From NCBI RefSeq assembly GCF_029637705.1, contig NZ_CP121252.1, positions 2,976,001 to 3,040,000 on the forward strand: a stretch of DNA of 64,000 nucleotides, in the 5' to 3' direction. The notes below the pieces were generated by a model, which was given only the letters and a program-made list of their open reading frames with translations, did not search any database and was not told where the DNA came from. Below are positions 43,952 to 52,782 of this stretch, one piece after another. Every line of letters begins with the position of its first letter. Positions within the stretch are counted from its first letter, which is position 1. The translations under genes were made by a program, and so were the position numbers. Source of the stretch: Citricoccus muralis (lineage in GTDB: Bacteria > Actinomycetota > Actinomycetes > Actinomycetales > Micrococcaceae).

Positions 43952-44421
43952 AGTGATCTATTCCTCTGGAGTATGGAGATGAGGGCGCGGCGAACCACGG
44001 TCTACCGATGCCGGAGCGAGTGTTATGCCATTGAACTGAGTCACCAGGTGATTCTTCAATTAAAAATAACATGAAGACGCCAATAACGGTGGGTCTTCGG
44101 AGAAGTGTTACGCGCACCGAATTCGCATCAGGAACATACTGGCAAGTAGCATTAAAGTACTGACGGGCATCCTAGGCAGGCGCGCACGACCGTCAGAGCA
44201 GATCACCCAGCGGCGCTCGCACACCCACTCATGCCGAATTGACACCATGCCACACGGCACGGAGTCGTTGAGTTGCTCGCGGCAGCCATCGCCCCCTTCA
44301 TTGGTGTCTTACCGCCCCTGCCGTCATGACGGGCGAGGCATGTTTTGTCCAGACACCACTACAGACGAGGCCGCGAACAAATCCTCACGAAAAAACTTCA
44401 TCAGATCTTCAGTGAATCGCG
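43952..44421. other. 470-base gene-free stretch upstream of the polysaccharide operon
   Basis: I find no convincing gene here. The part next to 43951 should hold the operon's promoter and leader. It contains an inverted repeat TCACC-A-GGTGA at 44041-44051 with outer ATTGAA/TTCAAT sequences and is locally AT-rich (about 44030-44070). The remainder up to 44421 shows nothing recognisable; the plus-strand frame 44247-44567 has no family resemblance. Confidence 0.4.
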
Positions 44422-44688
44422 TCACAAGCCTGAGGATCGTTGCAATACTGCGGGAGCCGAGATGCTCCACCGCTGAAAAAGCTCGTGCAATAGATCGTCA
44501 ATATCGGGGTAAACACGCTGTGATCCGGTCGCCGACCGCAAAACCCAGGTATCTCCCTGTACGCTGAGCGCCCACCCTCGGGGCAGCTGGGCGCGCAACG
44601 CAACCAGCACGGTGTTTTTCACACCGTGCTGGTTGATCAGGGCGGTGGTCGCCGAGACCGGTCGACCACCTCCGCAAGCGCCACACAT
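44422..44688 (-). CDS. Small coupled protein, MCGACGG N-terminus
   Basis: The product is 88 aa. The ATG overlaps the SDR stop codon (TAATG), so it is translationally coupled; the upstream extension of the frame is a shadow. It begins MCGACGGGRPVSATTALINQ and continues KNTVLVALRAQLPRGWALSV. The N-terminal Cys-x2-Cys could be half of a metal site. There is no membrane segment. I recognise no family. It closes the six-gene operon 49621-44422. Confidence 0.55.
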   Translation of the reverse strand: MCGACGGGRPVSATTALINQHGVKNTVLVALRAQLPRGWALSVQGDTWVLRSATGSQRVYPDIDDLLHELFQRWSISAPAVLQRSSGL

Positions 44689-45440
44689 TAGGGCATCACG
44701 TCGCCGCTGTTCGGCCCGAGGGTTTGCCCCGTGTAGAGGTCGCCACCAGGCGATGAGGCGAGTAACAACGCGGTCGGCGCCACTTCGGCCGCGGTACCGA
44801 AGCGTCCGATCGGCAGCTCGGCTTGTTTCGTCTGCTTCCATTCCGGGCTCAGCCCGTCGACCAACGGAGTCTCGATCGGACCAGGGGCGATGGTGTTGAC
44901 CAGGATCTGATGCGGCGCCAGCTCCAAGGCCATGGCCTTGGTCATGCCGATCACCCCAGCCTTGGCCGCCACATAGTGGGTCAGCCCCACCCCGCCCTTG
45001 ATGCCCAGCTGCGAGGCGATGTTGATGATGCGCCCGCCGCCGCGCTCGATCAGATGCGGCAAGGCCCAGCGCGACGCCAGGAAGACACCGCGCAGATCCA
45101 CCGCAACCGTGCGGTCGAATGTCTCCACGCTCATCTCCGCCAGCGGGGTCTCATCCAGAATTCCCGCCGCGGCGACCACGATGTCGATGCCGCCCAGCAG
45201 CTCCGCTGCCCGGTCGATGCCGGCGCGCACGGAATCGGAGTCCATGACGTCCACGGCGACCGCGTGGGCGGCGCCCCGCTCGGACAGCCGCTCCGCCGTG
45301 GCCGCAGCGCGCTCCTCGTTGAGATCGAGCACGGCGACGGCCGCGCCTTCGGCGATGAACAGGTCGGCGATGGCCTCACCAATACCGCTGGCCGCCCCGG
45401 TGATCACCGCCGTTTTGCTTGTCAGGCTCTGTTCTGCCAT
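44688..45440 (-). CDS. SDR-family oxidoreductase
   Basis: The product is 250 aa, a classical short-chain dehydrogenase. The cofactor loop is VITGAASGIGEAIADLF, the structural motif VVAAAGIL, catalytic Ser in INIASQLGIKGG and Tyr-x-x-x-Lys in THYVAAKAGVIGM. An Asp at the end of beta-2 (VAVLDLNEERA) favours NAD(H). It is fifth gene in the imide/amide operon. It may oxidise or reduce a hydroxy/keto intermediate; the substrate is unknown. Confidence 0.87.
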   Translation of the reverse strand: MAEQSLTSKTAVITGAASGIGEAIADLFIAEGAAVAVLDLNEERAAATAERLSERGAAHAVAVDVMDSDSVRAGIDRAAELLGGIDIVVAAAGILDETPLAEMSVETFDRTVAVDLRGVFLASRWALPHLIERGGGRIINIASQLGIKGGVGLTHYVAAKAGVIGMTKAMALELAPHQILVNTIAPGPIETPLVDGLSPEWKQTKQAELPIGRFGTAAEVAPTALLLASSPGGDLYTGQTLGPNSGDVMP

Positions 45441-45494
45441 CAGTTCTTCACTCCTTGGGTCTGGTTCTGTGGGGTCACCGGTCGCCGCGGGAGC

Positions 45495-46274
45495 TCAGCT
45501 CGGCCAGCGGATGGTGAGTCCGCCGTCGACGATCAGTTGCTGGCCGGTGACATATGTGGAGTCATCGCTGGTCAAGAAGCGGATGGTGCGAGCGCATTCG
45601 TCCACGGTGCCCACGCGGCCCCAGGGGATGATGTCACCGGCGGCGTCGAGCCCGTCCTTGCCCAGCGAGTTCTTCTCGTCCAGGGACTGCGGGCTTTCGA
45701 TGAGTCCGGGGATGACCGCGTTGACACGGATGCCGCGCGGCGCCAACTCCACCGCCAGGGACCGGCACAGACCGAGCACCCCGGATTTCGCCGCGGCGTA
45801 GTGGGCGTGTTCTTCCCAGCCGTAGACGCCGCCGGCGATCGAGGAGGTAGCCACCATGGCCCCGCCGTCGTGCATCTCGGCCGCAGCGGCGCGGAAGACA
45901 CGGAACACCCCGTTCAGATCGACGTCGAGCATGTCGTTCCAAGCGGCGTCGGTCATCTCGTGCAGGGCGTTGCGACGCAGGATTCCCGCGGCCGCGACCG
46001 CAATGTCCAGGCGACCGAATTCCCGCACGGCTGTCGCCGCCATCTCGGCACAGTCCGCTTCGGAGCGGACGTCCGCCGGCACGGCCACGCAGCGACCTCC
46101 GGCCTGTTCCACGGCGTCGATCGTGGCTTGGACGTCGTGTTCGTCACCGGGGAAGTAGTTGACCACGCTGTGGGCGCCGGCGCGGGCGTAGGCGATGGCG
46201 AGTGCCTGGCCGATCCCGCTGGCGCCACCCGAGATCAGGGCAACCTTGCCGCCCAGTCCGTCGTCGCGTGTCAT
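45495..46274 (-). CDS. SDR-family oxidoreductase
   Basis: The product is 259 aa from the ATG at 46274, overlapping the MFS gene stop by four bases; the longer frame is a shadow. The cofactor loop is ALISGGASGIGQALAIAYAR. VAAAGILRRNALHEM has the structural Asn site altered to AAAG. The catalytic pattern is ATSSIAGG with Tyr and Lys in HAHYAAAKSGVLG. It is a distinct paralogue of the SDR at 44688-45440, and two consecutive SDRs suggest two redox steps or two stereoisomers. Confidence 0.87.
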   Translation of the reverse strand: MTRDDGLGGKVALISGGASGIGQALAIAYARAGAHSVVNYFPGDEHDVQATIDAVEQAGGRCVAVPADVRSEADCAEMAATAVREFGRLDIAVAAAGILRRNALHEMTDAAWNDMLDVDLNGVFRVFRAAAAEMHDGGAMVATSSIAGGVYGWEEHAHYAAAKSGVLGLCRSLAVELAPRGIRVNAVIPGLIESPQSLDEKNSLGKDGLDAAGDIIPWGRVGTVDECARTIRFLTSDDSTYVTGQQLIVDGGLTIRWPS

Positions 46275-47668
46275 CGGGTGTGCTCCTTCGTTGAGTGTTC
46301 GGGGGTGGGAGGGGTGTCGACCACGGTCAGGGCAGCCGCAGATTCGTCGGTAGCGGTTTGGTCGATGCGTCGCGTGCCCATCATGCACAGGGCCGCCAGC
46401 AGCAGTCCGATGGTGCCGGAGCACAGGGCGGCCCAGGTCATCTCGAGTCCGAGGAAGAGCAACAGGCTGAGCAGCCCGGATCCGACGATGCCACCCAGCG
46501 GGGCCATCACGTGGGCCACATTGGTGCCCATGCCACGCACATGGGCCGGGAACGATTCGCCCATGTAGTAGAGCAGCGCGGCGAAGGGTCCGGTGAGGAA
46601 GAACAGGGTCAGGCCGTAAAGGGCCATCACGAACCAGGTCGAGCCAGGCACCAGCAGCATGATCAGCGACGACGCCGCTCCGGCAAGCCAGCCCAGCACC
46701 ACGGTTTTCTGGCGCCCGATCGCATCACCGAGCCAGCCGTGGAAGAGGTAGCCGACGAAGCCGACGGCGTTGGCGCCCACCAGGATGACGAGTGCGTTTT
46801 CGAAGCTGACACCCTTGGCCTCAACGAGCACCGTAGTGCCGAGCACCGAGAAGACCTGGATGCCGATCCAGCTGAAGAGCCATGCCGCCGCCAACAGCGT
46901 GGTGTGCCGCCACAGATCACGGGTGAAGACGTCCTTCACGCCGGTGCGTGCGTGTGATTCTGCCTCCAGACCGTGCTGGTCCAGCAGTCGCTGGGCACCG
47001 TCGTCGTCGCCCACCTCCTTGCGGCGTCGCGCCTCCTTCATGGCGGCGAACACCGGGGATTCAGGCAAGCGAGTGGCCCAGAGTGCTACGCACAACGCCA
47101 GCAGCCCGGCCACGGCGAAGCTCCAACGCCAACCGATCACGGGCAGCAGCAGGGCCGACATGCCGGCAGCCACCAGGGCACCGATCGGGTAGCCGGCTTG
47201 GACCACGGAGTAGAAGAGGCCCTTGTTCTTCACCTTGCGGTAGATCTCGGAGAGGTAGACCGCGTTGACGACTTCCTCGGACAGCGAGAGCCCGGTGATC
47301 GAGCGGATGATGATCATGGTGACCGCACCGGTGGCCATACCGGTGAATCCGGAGGCCAGGGCCCCACCGAGCATCAGGATCACCAGGGCATTGCGGCGTC
47401 CCAGCCGGTCGATGATGGAGCCTACGACCAACGAGACGATAAAGACACCTACGTGGGCCAGCGTATTGATGCTGGTGGACTGGGCGGTGGACCAGCCGAA
47501 GTCCTCGGCGATGACGGGCAGCAGGGTGCCGAATAGCGTGAAGTCGTACACGGAGACGACCCAGGCGACGAAACAGACCAGGGAGACTTTCCGAATCAGT
47601 TTCGGCGTCATCTCCACATCCCACGGGGCAGGTGCCGTGGACACAGGTGTGGTGCTGGAGGTGGTCAT
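46271..47668 (-). CDS. MFS transporter
   Basis: The product is 465 aa with twelve predicted helices. The MFS loop 2-3 signature is VVGSIIDRLGRRNALVIL near residue 80, and the equivalent in the second half is HGWLGDAIGRQKTVVLG near residue 315. A long cytoplasmic loop lies between helices 6 and 7 (residues 200-250), as in metabolite:proton symporters (AAHS/SP-like). It probably imports the operon's organic-acid or amide substrate. Confidence 0.87.
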   Translation of the reverse strand: MTTSSTTPVSTAPAPWDVEMTPKLIRKVSLVCFVAWVVSVYDFTLFGTLLPVIAEDFGWSTAQSTSINTLAHVGVFIVSLVVGSIIDRLGRRNALVILMLGGALASGFTGMATGAVTMIIIRSITGLSLSEEVVNAVYLSEIYRKVKNKGLFYSVVQAGYPIGALVAAGMSALLLPVIGWRWSFAVAGLLALCVALWATRLPESPVFAAMKEARRRKEVGDDDGAQRLLDQHGLEAESHARTGVKDVFTRDLWRHTTLLAAAWLFSWIGIQVFSVLGTTVLVEAKGVSFENALVILVGANAVGFVGYLFHGWLGDAIGRQKTVVLGWLAGAASSLIMLLVPGSTWFVMALYGLTLFFLTGPFAALLYYMGESFPAHVRGMGTNVAHVMAPLGGIVGSGLLSLLLFLGLEMTWAALCSGTIGLLLAALCMMGTRRIDQTATDESAAALTVVDTPPTPEHSTKEHTR

Positions 47669-47716
47669 GGTGGCTCTTTTCGGTGAGCTTTCGGGGGAGT
47701 CAGGCTTCTCGAGTGA

Positions 47717-48601
47717 CTACTGGGCGCGAGGGAAACGCTGTGCGAAATCGGCGGCAACGTCCTTCATGAAGGCGAATTCGACGCCGTCGTGGGAGGCGAT
47801 GTGGTCGAAGAGGCGCTCCAGCATCAGCAGGTTCTGCGGGCGGCCCGACACATCGGGGTGAATGGTGATGGGGAAGACGGCGTAATCCATCTCGCGGTAG
47901 ACCCAGTCGAACTGGTCGCGCCACAGGTCCTCGATGTCGCGCGGTGAGACGAAACCGTGCGAGTTGGCCGAGGACTTGATGAACATCATCGGGGGAAGGT
48001 CGTCGAGGTACCAGGAGGCCGGGATCTCGATCAGGTCTGTTTCCTGGCCACGGACCAGCGGCTTCATCCACTCGTGGGCGGAGGCGGCGTCGTAGTTGAT
48101 CTTGGTCCACTCGTCGCCGACGCGCACGTAGTACGGGGTGTGGTCGTCGTGCATCAGCGAGTGGTCGTAGAGGAAGCCGCGCTCGGCGAGCAGTTCGTTG
48201 GTGACGGTGGAGAACTCCCACCAGGGGGCCACGTAACCCACGGGCTTGGTACCGGTACGGGTGGTGATGAGATCGGTGCAGTAATCGAGGATCTCCTCTT
48301 CCTGCGTGCGCGTCATGGCCAGCGGGTTCTCGTGCGAGTAGCCGTGCACGCCGATCTCGTGGCCCGCGGCAACCACCTGGTCGAACTGTTCCGGGAAGGT
48401 TTCGATGGAGTGGCCGGGCCAGAACCAGGTCACCGGCATCTCGCGGCGCTGACCTAGCTGTAGCAAACGGGGGACGCCGACTTCACCAGCGAACAGGCCC
48501 CGGGAAATATCGCCGGGAGAGTCCTCGCCGCCGTAAGAACCGAGCCATCCGCCGACAGCGTCGACGTCAATGCCCACGGAAACATAGATCTTCTTCGTCA
48601 T
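47717..48601 (-). CDS. NodB-fold hydrolase, cyclic-imide-hydrolase/PuuE-like
   Basis: The product is 294 aa without a signal peptide, so it is cytoplasmic, unlike cell-wall deacetylases. NodB-fold metal/catalytic elements: [18 protein letters not shown] at the start (Asp), [12 protein letters not shown] and [13 protein letters not shown] (His residues), YVAPWWEFS. Length and wording match the polysaccharide-deacetylase relatives that include cytoplasmic cyclic imide hydrolase (imidase) and allantoinase PuuE. An imidase would open succinimide- or maleimide-like rings to half-amides. Co-location with an asparaginase-type amidohydrolase supports this (inference). Confidence 0.75.
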   Translation of the reverse strand: MTKKIYVSVGIDVDAVGGWLGSYGGEDSPGDISRGLFAGEVGVPRLLQLGQRREMPVTWFWPGHSIETFPEQFDQVVAAGHEIGVHGYSHENPLAMTRTQEEEILDYCTDLITTRTGTKPVGYVAPWWEFSTVTNELLAERGFLYDHSLMHDDHTPYYVRVGDEWTKINYDAASAHEWMKPLVRGQETDLIEIPASWYLDDLPPMMFIKSSANSHGFVSPRDIEDLWRDQFDWVYREMDYAVFPITIHPDVSGRPQNLLMLERLFDHIASHDGVEFAFMKDVAADFAQRFPRAQ

Positions 48602-48610
48602 GGTGACTCC

Positions 48611-49621
48611 TTACTCAGATGGGTGTTGCGGGGTGCATGATGGTTTGAGGTCAGTGGCATCGGCCGCAAAAGCCGCGGCCACATCTGGTTCGCGGACGCC
48701 GTGGGACAGCAACAGCGCCATGAGCATGCGGGCTTGGAAGGGGTGCAGTGCACCGGTGGGGATCGCTCCGGCGGCCACCAGATCCACTCCCCCGCCGTTG
48801 CCATAGATTGGAACCACGGGGCCGTAGGGCACACGGGTGGAGAGAGCGACGACGACGCCGGCAGCGCGGGCACGCTGCACCGCCTCGACGTAGCCTGCGC
48901 CCGCATTGCCCGAGCCCGTGCCGGCCAGCACGATGCCCTGGGTACTGCGCTCCACCAGCAGATCGAGCAGCTCCGGGTCGGAACCGGGATAGATCGGAAC
49001 GATGTCGACCCGGGTGGTGTCGAATTCTGCACTCGGGCGCCCTAGGGTTGCTCGACGCACGGGGTCGGCGACTGGCGAGAGCCGGCCGGAGTGCACGCGT
49101 CCCAGCAGCGCACCGCCTGCAAAGGGAGCGCTGGCCAGGGTGTGCATTTTCGCGGTCTGTGTGGCTGCGCGTATCTCGCCGTCGAAGCAGATCACGGCAC
49201 CCCAGTTCTGGGTACGTGGATCGGCCGCTGTGTGCACGGCATCGGCCAAATTCCGTGGACCGTCGGTATCGGTGGCATCGGCGGAGCGCTGGGCGCCGGT
49301 GAACACAACCGGCACGCGCTCGGCGAGCACCAGGTCAACCAGAAATGCGGTCTCCTCCATGGTGTCGGTGCCGTGGGTGACGACGATGCCGTCGTGCTCA
49401 GGCCGAGCGGCTTCGTCGAGTACCGACTCGGCGATCAGCCGGATGTCACGCAAGGTCAGCCGATAGCTGCCGGTGGTCATCACATCGCGGGAGCGCACGG
49501 TCACCTCGGGATCCACACCGTCGAGCAGGTTCTCGACCGGCTCGGACGCCACGGCGCCGTGCCCGTCGACTGCACGGGAGGCGATGGTTCCGCCCGTTCC
49601 CAGAATTTTGACCGTGGTCAC
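48611..49621 (-). CDS. Asparaginase-family amidohydrolase
   Basis: The product is 336 aa from GTG 49621. Both asparaginase signatures are intact: LGTGGTIASRA with the nucleophile Thr12 and THGTDTMEETAFLVD near residue 88. There is no signal peptide. The classical reaction is asparagine to aspartate plus ammonia. Within this operon, next to an imidase-like enzyme, the substrate might instead be a half-amide such as succinamate. It is first gene of the operon and divergent from a LacI regulator. Confidence 0.85.
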   Translation of the reverse strand: MTTVKILGTGGTIASRAVDGHGAVASEPVENLLDGVDPEVTVRSRDVMTTGSYRLTLRDIRLIAESVLDEAARPEHDGIVVTHGTDTMEETAFLVDLVLAERVPVVFTGAQRSADATDTDGPRNLADAVHTAADPRTQNWGAVICFDGEIRAATQTAKMHTLASAPFAGGALLGRVHSGRLSPVADPVRRATLGRPSAEFDTTRVDIVPIYPGSDPELLDLLVERSTQGIVLAGTGSGNAGAGYVEAVQRARAAGVVVALSTRVPYGPVVPIYGNGGGVDLVAAGAIPTGALHPFQARMLMALLLSHGVREPDVAAAFAADATDLKPSCTPQHPSE

Positions 49622-49684
49622 GTTGTGTCGCCCTGCTTTCTGTGGCTGTTGAACCTATGGGCACACGCTTACCCAATCGAATGC

Positions 49685-49698
49685 CGCAAACGTTTGCG
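49685..49698. promoter_or_regulatory. LacI-type operator candidate
   Basis: CGCAAACGTTTGCG is a perfect 14-bp palindrome with the central CG typical of LacI/GalR operators. It lies 64 bases upstream of the asparaginase-type gene and about 90 upstream of the lacI start. Confidence 0.65.
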
Positions 49699-49788
49699 TA
49701 GCGTGTGCAATGATGACATTAGCTCACGAGTATGTGAGGCGCAACACAAAAGTTTTCGAACGTGTTTCGAGCGTGTAAAGGTTTCAGT

Positions 49789-50790
49789 GTGAACAGTCGG
49801 TCCTCCGTCACCCTCAAAGCTCTCGCCGAAGAGCTGGGCCTCAACGCCTCCACCGTGTCTCGGGTACTCAACAACCCGGATGCCACTGATGGGCGCTGGG
49901 CCTCACCGGAGACCGCTCAACGCATTTTGGATTTGGCCCGCGAGCGCGGATACTCGAAAAATCCGTACGCCGCCTCGCTGCGCACCGCGAAGTCGCGGAT
50001 GATCGGCGTCGTGGTCCCGCGCCTACAGGACTTCGTGCTGGCGACCATCTATGAGGGCATCGACGAGGCTGCCACCGAGCAGGACTACTTCACCGTGGTG
50101 GCCAACTCCCTGGACCACCAGGAGGCGCATCGGGCCAAGGTGGAGAAACTCTTGGACCGGCGTGTGGACGGGCTCATTCTCGGCGACGCGCTCTTCGAGG
50201 ACCCTTACCTGGATGAGCTGAAGGACCGCGGCATCCCGTTCGTGTTGGTCAACCGACGCTCCACCGGACATCTTTCGGTGACCTGCAATGACTACGAGGG
50301 CGGGCGCCTCGCCGCCCAGCACTTTCTGGCCAGCGGGCGCACCAGTTTCGGCGTGATCGCCGGCGACCTGCGCGCCTCCACTGCGCGCGACCGCCTCGCC
50401 GGATTCCGCGCGGCCCTTGAAGAAGCCGGACACACCCTGCCGGAAGATCGAGTGATTCCGGGCGGGTTCGACGCCGACGCCGGACGTGCCGCGGCCGAAG
50501 AACTCATCCAGCGCGGGCCCCTGCCGGAAGCCGTATTTTCCGCCAACGACTTCTCCGCCATTGGTGCCATCGGAATTTTTACCCAGCACGGCGTGCGCGT
50601 GCCCGAGGACCTGGCCCTCATCGGGTTCAACGACACTCCCCTGGCTTCGGCGGTACACCTGACGACGGTCCGTTCCCCCATGCATGAGATGGGCCGCACC
50701 GGGTTCCAGGCCCTGATCGATCTCCTCGCCGGCCGCGACGTCGCCGCCCAGCAGCTGGCCCCCGAAATGGTCATCCGCGCCAGCGCGTGA
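49789..50790 (+). CDS. LacI-family transcriptional regulator
   Basis: The product is 333 aa from GTG 49789 with AAAGG upstream; an in-frame GTG at 49762 would add nine residues. The helix-turn-helix is VTLKALAEELGLNASTVSRV followed by the hinge-type LNNPDATDGRWASPETAQRI. The ligand-binding domain follows (GVVVPRLQDFVLATIYEGID). It is divergent from the operon 49621-44422, with a perfect LacI-like palindrome between them, so it most likely represses that operon until a ligand binds. Confidence 0.9.
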   Translation: MNSRSSVTLKALAEELGLNASTVSRVLNNPDATDGRWASPETAQRILDLARERGYSKNPYAASLRTAKSRMIGVVVPRLQDFVLATIYEGIDEAATEQDYFTVVANSLDHQEAHRAKVEKLLDRRVDGLILGDALFEDPYLDELKDRGIPFVLVNRRSTGHLSVTCNDYEGGRLAAQHFLASGRTSFGVIAGDLRASTARDRLAGFRAALEEAGHTLPEDRVIPGGFDADAGRAAAEELIQRGPLPEAVFSANDFSAIGAIGIFTQHGVRVPEDLALIGFNDTPLASAVHLTTVRSPMHEMGRTGFQALIDLLAGRDVAAQQLAPEMVIRASA

Positions 50791-50805
50791 TGGCCACGAG
50801 TAGCC

Positions 50806-51693
50806 CTAGTGCCCCGGGGCGCCCCGCTCCGAGATAGTTCCCGTTTCCTCATCGAAGTACTGCATCGACGAGGCCGAAGAATTGATCAGCACACGAAATT
50901 TTGCGCCAGGCAATGCATGTGGATGCCGAGGATCAACATACGCTCTACGCAACTGTTTGGTGATCGCTGCAGCAGCCGAGCGTAGCAACTCCACGTCCCG
51001 AGATTTCACCGGATCAGCTGACGGGACCACCACTCCCAAGCCGGCTACCACCGCGCCGTCAGGTCCATAAATGGGCGCCGCCATGCCTCGCGCGAGCGGA
51101 TGAACAAAGCCGTTGGCGATCGCCACACCTCGACATCGCACCTCGTCCAGCACGCTTTGCAGCTCCGCCACGGTGCGAGGGGTGGCATCCGTGTAATGCC
51201 GAATCCCGGAATCGACGAGTTCTTGCAGGAATTCCGTTGACTTGTTCAAGAGCAAGACATGCCCGATGGCAGAGGCCCCCAGGCTGATCCGTCCGCCCAC
51301 GACGGTGGCGTTGACCACCGCGTCATGCCGCGAGAGTCGGTCGAGATACACCACGTCATATCCACCATCCACCCCCAGCTGCGTATGCTGCCGAATCTGG
51401 TCCTGCACCAGGCGCATCAGGGGCGCAGCGATTTCCCGCAACCCCAAGGCTCGTGGTGTCCGCGCGGCCAGCTCCCACAGGCGCAACCCCAATTGATACG
51501 AACGATCCGGCAACCGTTCAAGCAGGCCTTCGTACTCCAACTCGGCCACCAGTCGATGCGCCGTGGAGATCGGGAGCTCTGACCTCCTCGCGATGTCTGA
51601 CAACGTCAAAAAAGCAGTGCCCACCGCAAAGGCATCAAGAATGCGCAGATGCCGCCCCAAGGCAGACACCGGCCCTTCGCGTCGTTGCGGCAC
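50806..51693 (-). CDS. IclR-family regulator
   Basis: The product is 295 aa from GTG 51693 with GAGGAG five bases upstream. The N-terminal winged helix is FLTLSDIARRSELPISTAHR through LVAELEYEGLLER, and the effector domain follows with SLGASAIGHVLLLNKS and GFVHPLARGMAAPIYGPDGA. IclR regulators often control aromatic-acid degradation. It is divergent from the reductase/P450 operon and ends 15 bases from the convergent lacI stop. An 8-bp inverted repeat in the intergenic region is the likely operator. Confidence 0.9.
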   Translation of the reverse strand: MPQRREGPVSALGRHLRILDAFAVGTAFLTLSDIARRSELPISTAHRLVAELEYEGLLERLPDRSYQLGLRLWELAARTPRALGLREIAAPLMRLVQDQIRQHTQLGVDGGYDVVYLDRLSRHDAVVNATVVGGRISLGASAIGHVLLLNKSTEFLQELVDSGIRHYTDATPRTVAELQSVLDEVRCRGVAIANGFVHPLARGMAAPIYGPDGAVVAGLGVVVPSADPVKSRDVELLRSAAAAITKQLRRAYVDPRHPHALPGAKFRVLINSSASSMQYFDEETGTISERGAPGH

Positions 51694-51723
51694 ATTCTCC
51701 TCATTTCCGGTGACTGGAAACCT

Positions 51724-51747
51724 TGCATCACCATCTTACGTGATGCA
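51724..51747. promoter_or_regulatory. Operator candidate between IclR and the P450 operon
   Basis: TGCATCAC-N8-GTGATGCA is a perfect 8-bp inverted repeat, 30 bases upstream of the iclR start and 65 upstream of the reductase start. Confidence 0.5.
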
Positions 51748-51812
51748 TGTCACAGTGGGCTGGCGACGCGTCAGCGTCATTCACCACCACTTCGGCGGAT
51801 CGGAGGAGTCCA

Positions 51813-52772
51813 TTGCACGACAGCATCTATCAACACGGCGATGATCTCGTCATCACTCAGCGCACTCCGGTGTCTGACAGTGTCGTCGAGCTCACTCTGC
51901 AGCGCGGAAATGGCGGCCGACTCCCAGACTGGGCCCCTGGTGCTCATATTGATCTCATTCTGCCAAGCGGCCGCGTACGGCAGTATTCCCTGTGCGGTGA
52001 CCGCTGGCAGGCACACCAGTACCGAGTGGCCGTACAGCGAGATCCTCGCGGTTCCGGAGGCTCACAGGAGATCCACGACCAGCTCAGGGTCGGCGACCGG
52101 GTTCGCTTCGGCGGGCCCCGCAACAACTTCCGGCTGGCCCCGGCCACTGAGTATCGCTTCATTGCCGGCGGAATCGGCATCACCCCGCTGCTACCGATGA
52201 TTCAGCAGGCAGAGCATCTGAACATCCTCTGGCGTCTGCTCTACCTCGGCCGCGATCAGCGACGCATGGCCTACCGTCAACTGGCCTCTCGTTATTCGAA
52301 CCAGGTCACGGTGCACACCTCAGGCCATGGCCACCGTGCCTCCGTGAAGCAGTGGCTGGGCACACCAGACCCGCACACCCTCGTGTACGCCTGCGGGCCG
52401 GAGCACTTGCTGGACGCTCTACCGGATGAATGTGCTGTCTTGCCGCCGTCACAGTTGCGCCTCGAGCGATTCAGCAGCCCCCTGGCAGATGTGCCGGTCA
52501 GCCGGGAGTCCTTCGACATCGTGCTGTCGCGCAGCGGTCGCCGCATCACCGCAAAGAGCTCCGACTCCGTCGTGAATGTGCTCTCGGACGCGGGCATCGA
52601 CGTCATCACGTCGTGCTCCCGTGGTGTCTGCGGCACCTGCGAGGTGGGCGTCATCGAGGGGCGTGTCGATCATCGCGACGCGCTGCTCGACGACGACGAA
52701 CGATCCCGCAACGACTGCATGTTTCCGTGCGTATCCCGGTCCCTGTCTGACTCTCTTGTCCTCGATCTCTGA
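51813..52772 (+). CDS. PDR-type flavin/2Fe-2S oxidoreductase, P450 redox partner
   Basis: The product is 319 aa from the TTG at 51813, chosen because cggaggag at 51801-51808 sits just before it; a longer frame (51747) has no such site. Domain order is that of phthalate dioxygenase reductase: flavin domain with RQYSLCGDR near residue 52, NAD domain with IAGGIGITPLLPM, and C-terminal plant-type 2Fe-2S ferredoxin with CSRGVCGTC (Cys268, 273, 276) and Cys306. It would pass electrons from NADH to the P450 encoded 10 bases downstream. Confidence 0.88.
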   Translation: MHDSIYQHGDDLVITQRTPVSDSVVELTLQRGNGGRLPDWAPGAHIDLILPSGRVRQYSLCGDRWQAHQYRVAVQRDPRGSGGSQEIHDQLRVGDRVRFGGPRNNFRLAPATEYRFIAGGIGITPLLPMIQQAEHLNILWRLLYLGRDQRRMAYRQLASRYSNQVTVHTSGHGHRASVKQWLGTPDPHTLVYACGPEHLLDALPDECAVLPPSQLRLERFSSPLADVPVSRESFDIVLSRSGRRITAKSSDSVVNVLSDAGIDVITSCSRGVCGTCEVGVIEGRVDHRDALLDDDERSRNDCMFPCVSRSLSDSLVLDL

Positions 52773-52782
52773 AAGGATTCCC

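Noticed and set aside
44247-44567. 106-codon plus-strand frame in the gap before the polysaccharide operon
   Set aside because: No ribosome binding site, no family features, and it runs antisense into the coupled small gene at 44422-44688.
50816-50825. GGGGCGCCCC palindrome between lacI and iclR ends as terminator
   Set aside because: No loop and no T-run; a GC-rich palindrome of this size is expected by chance in this background.
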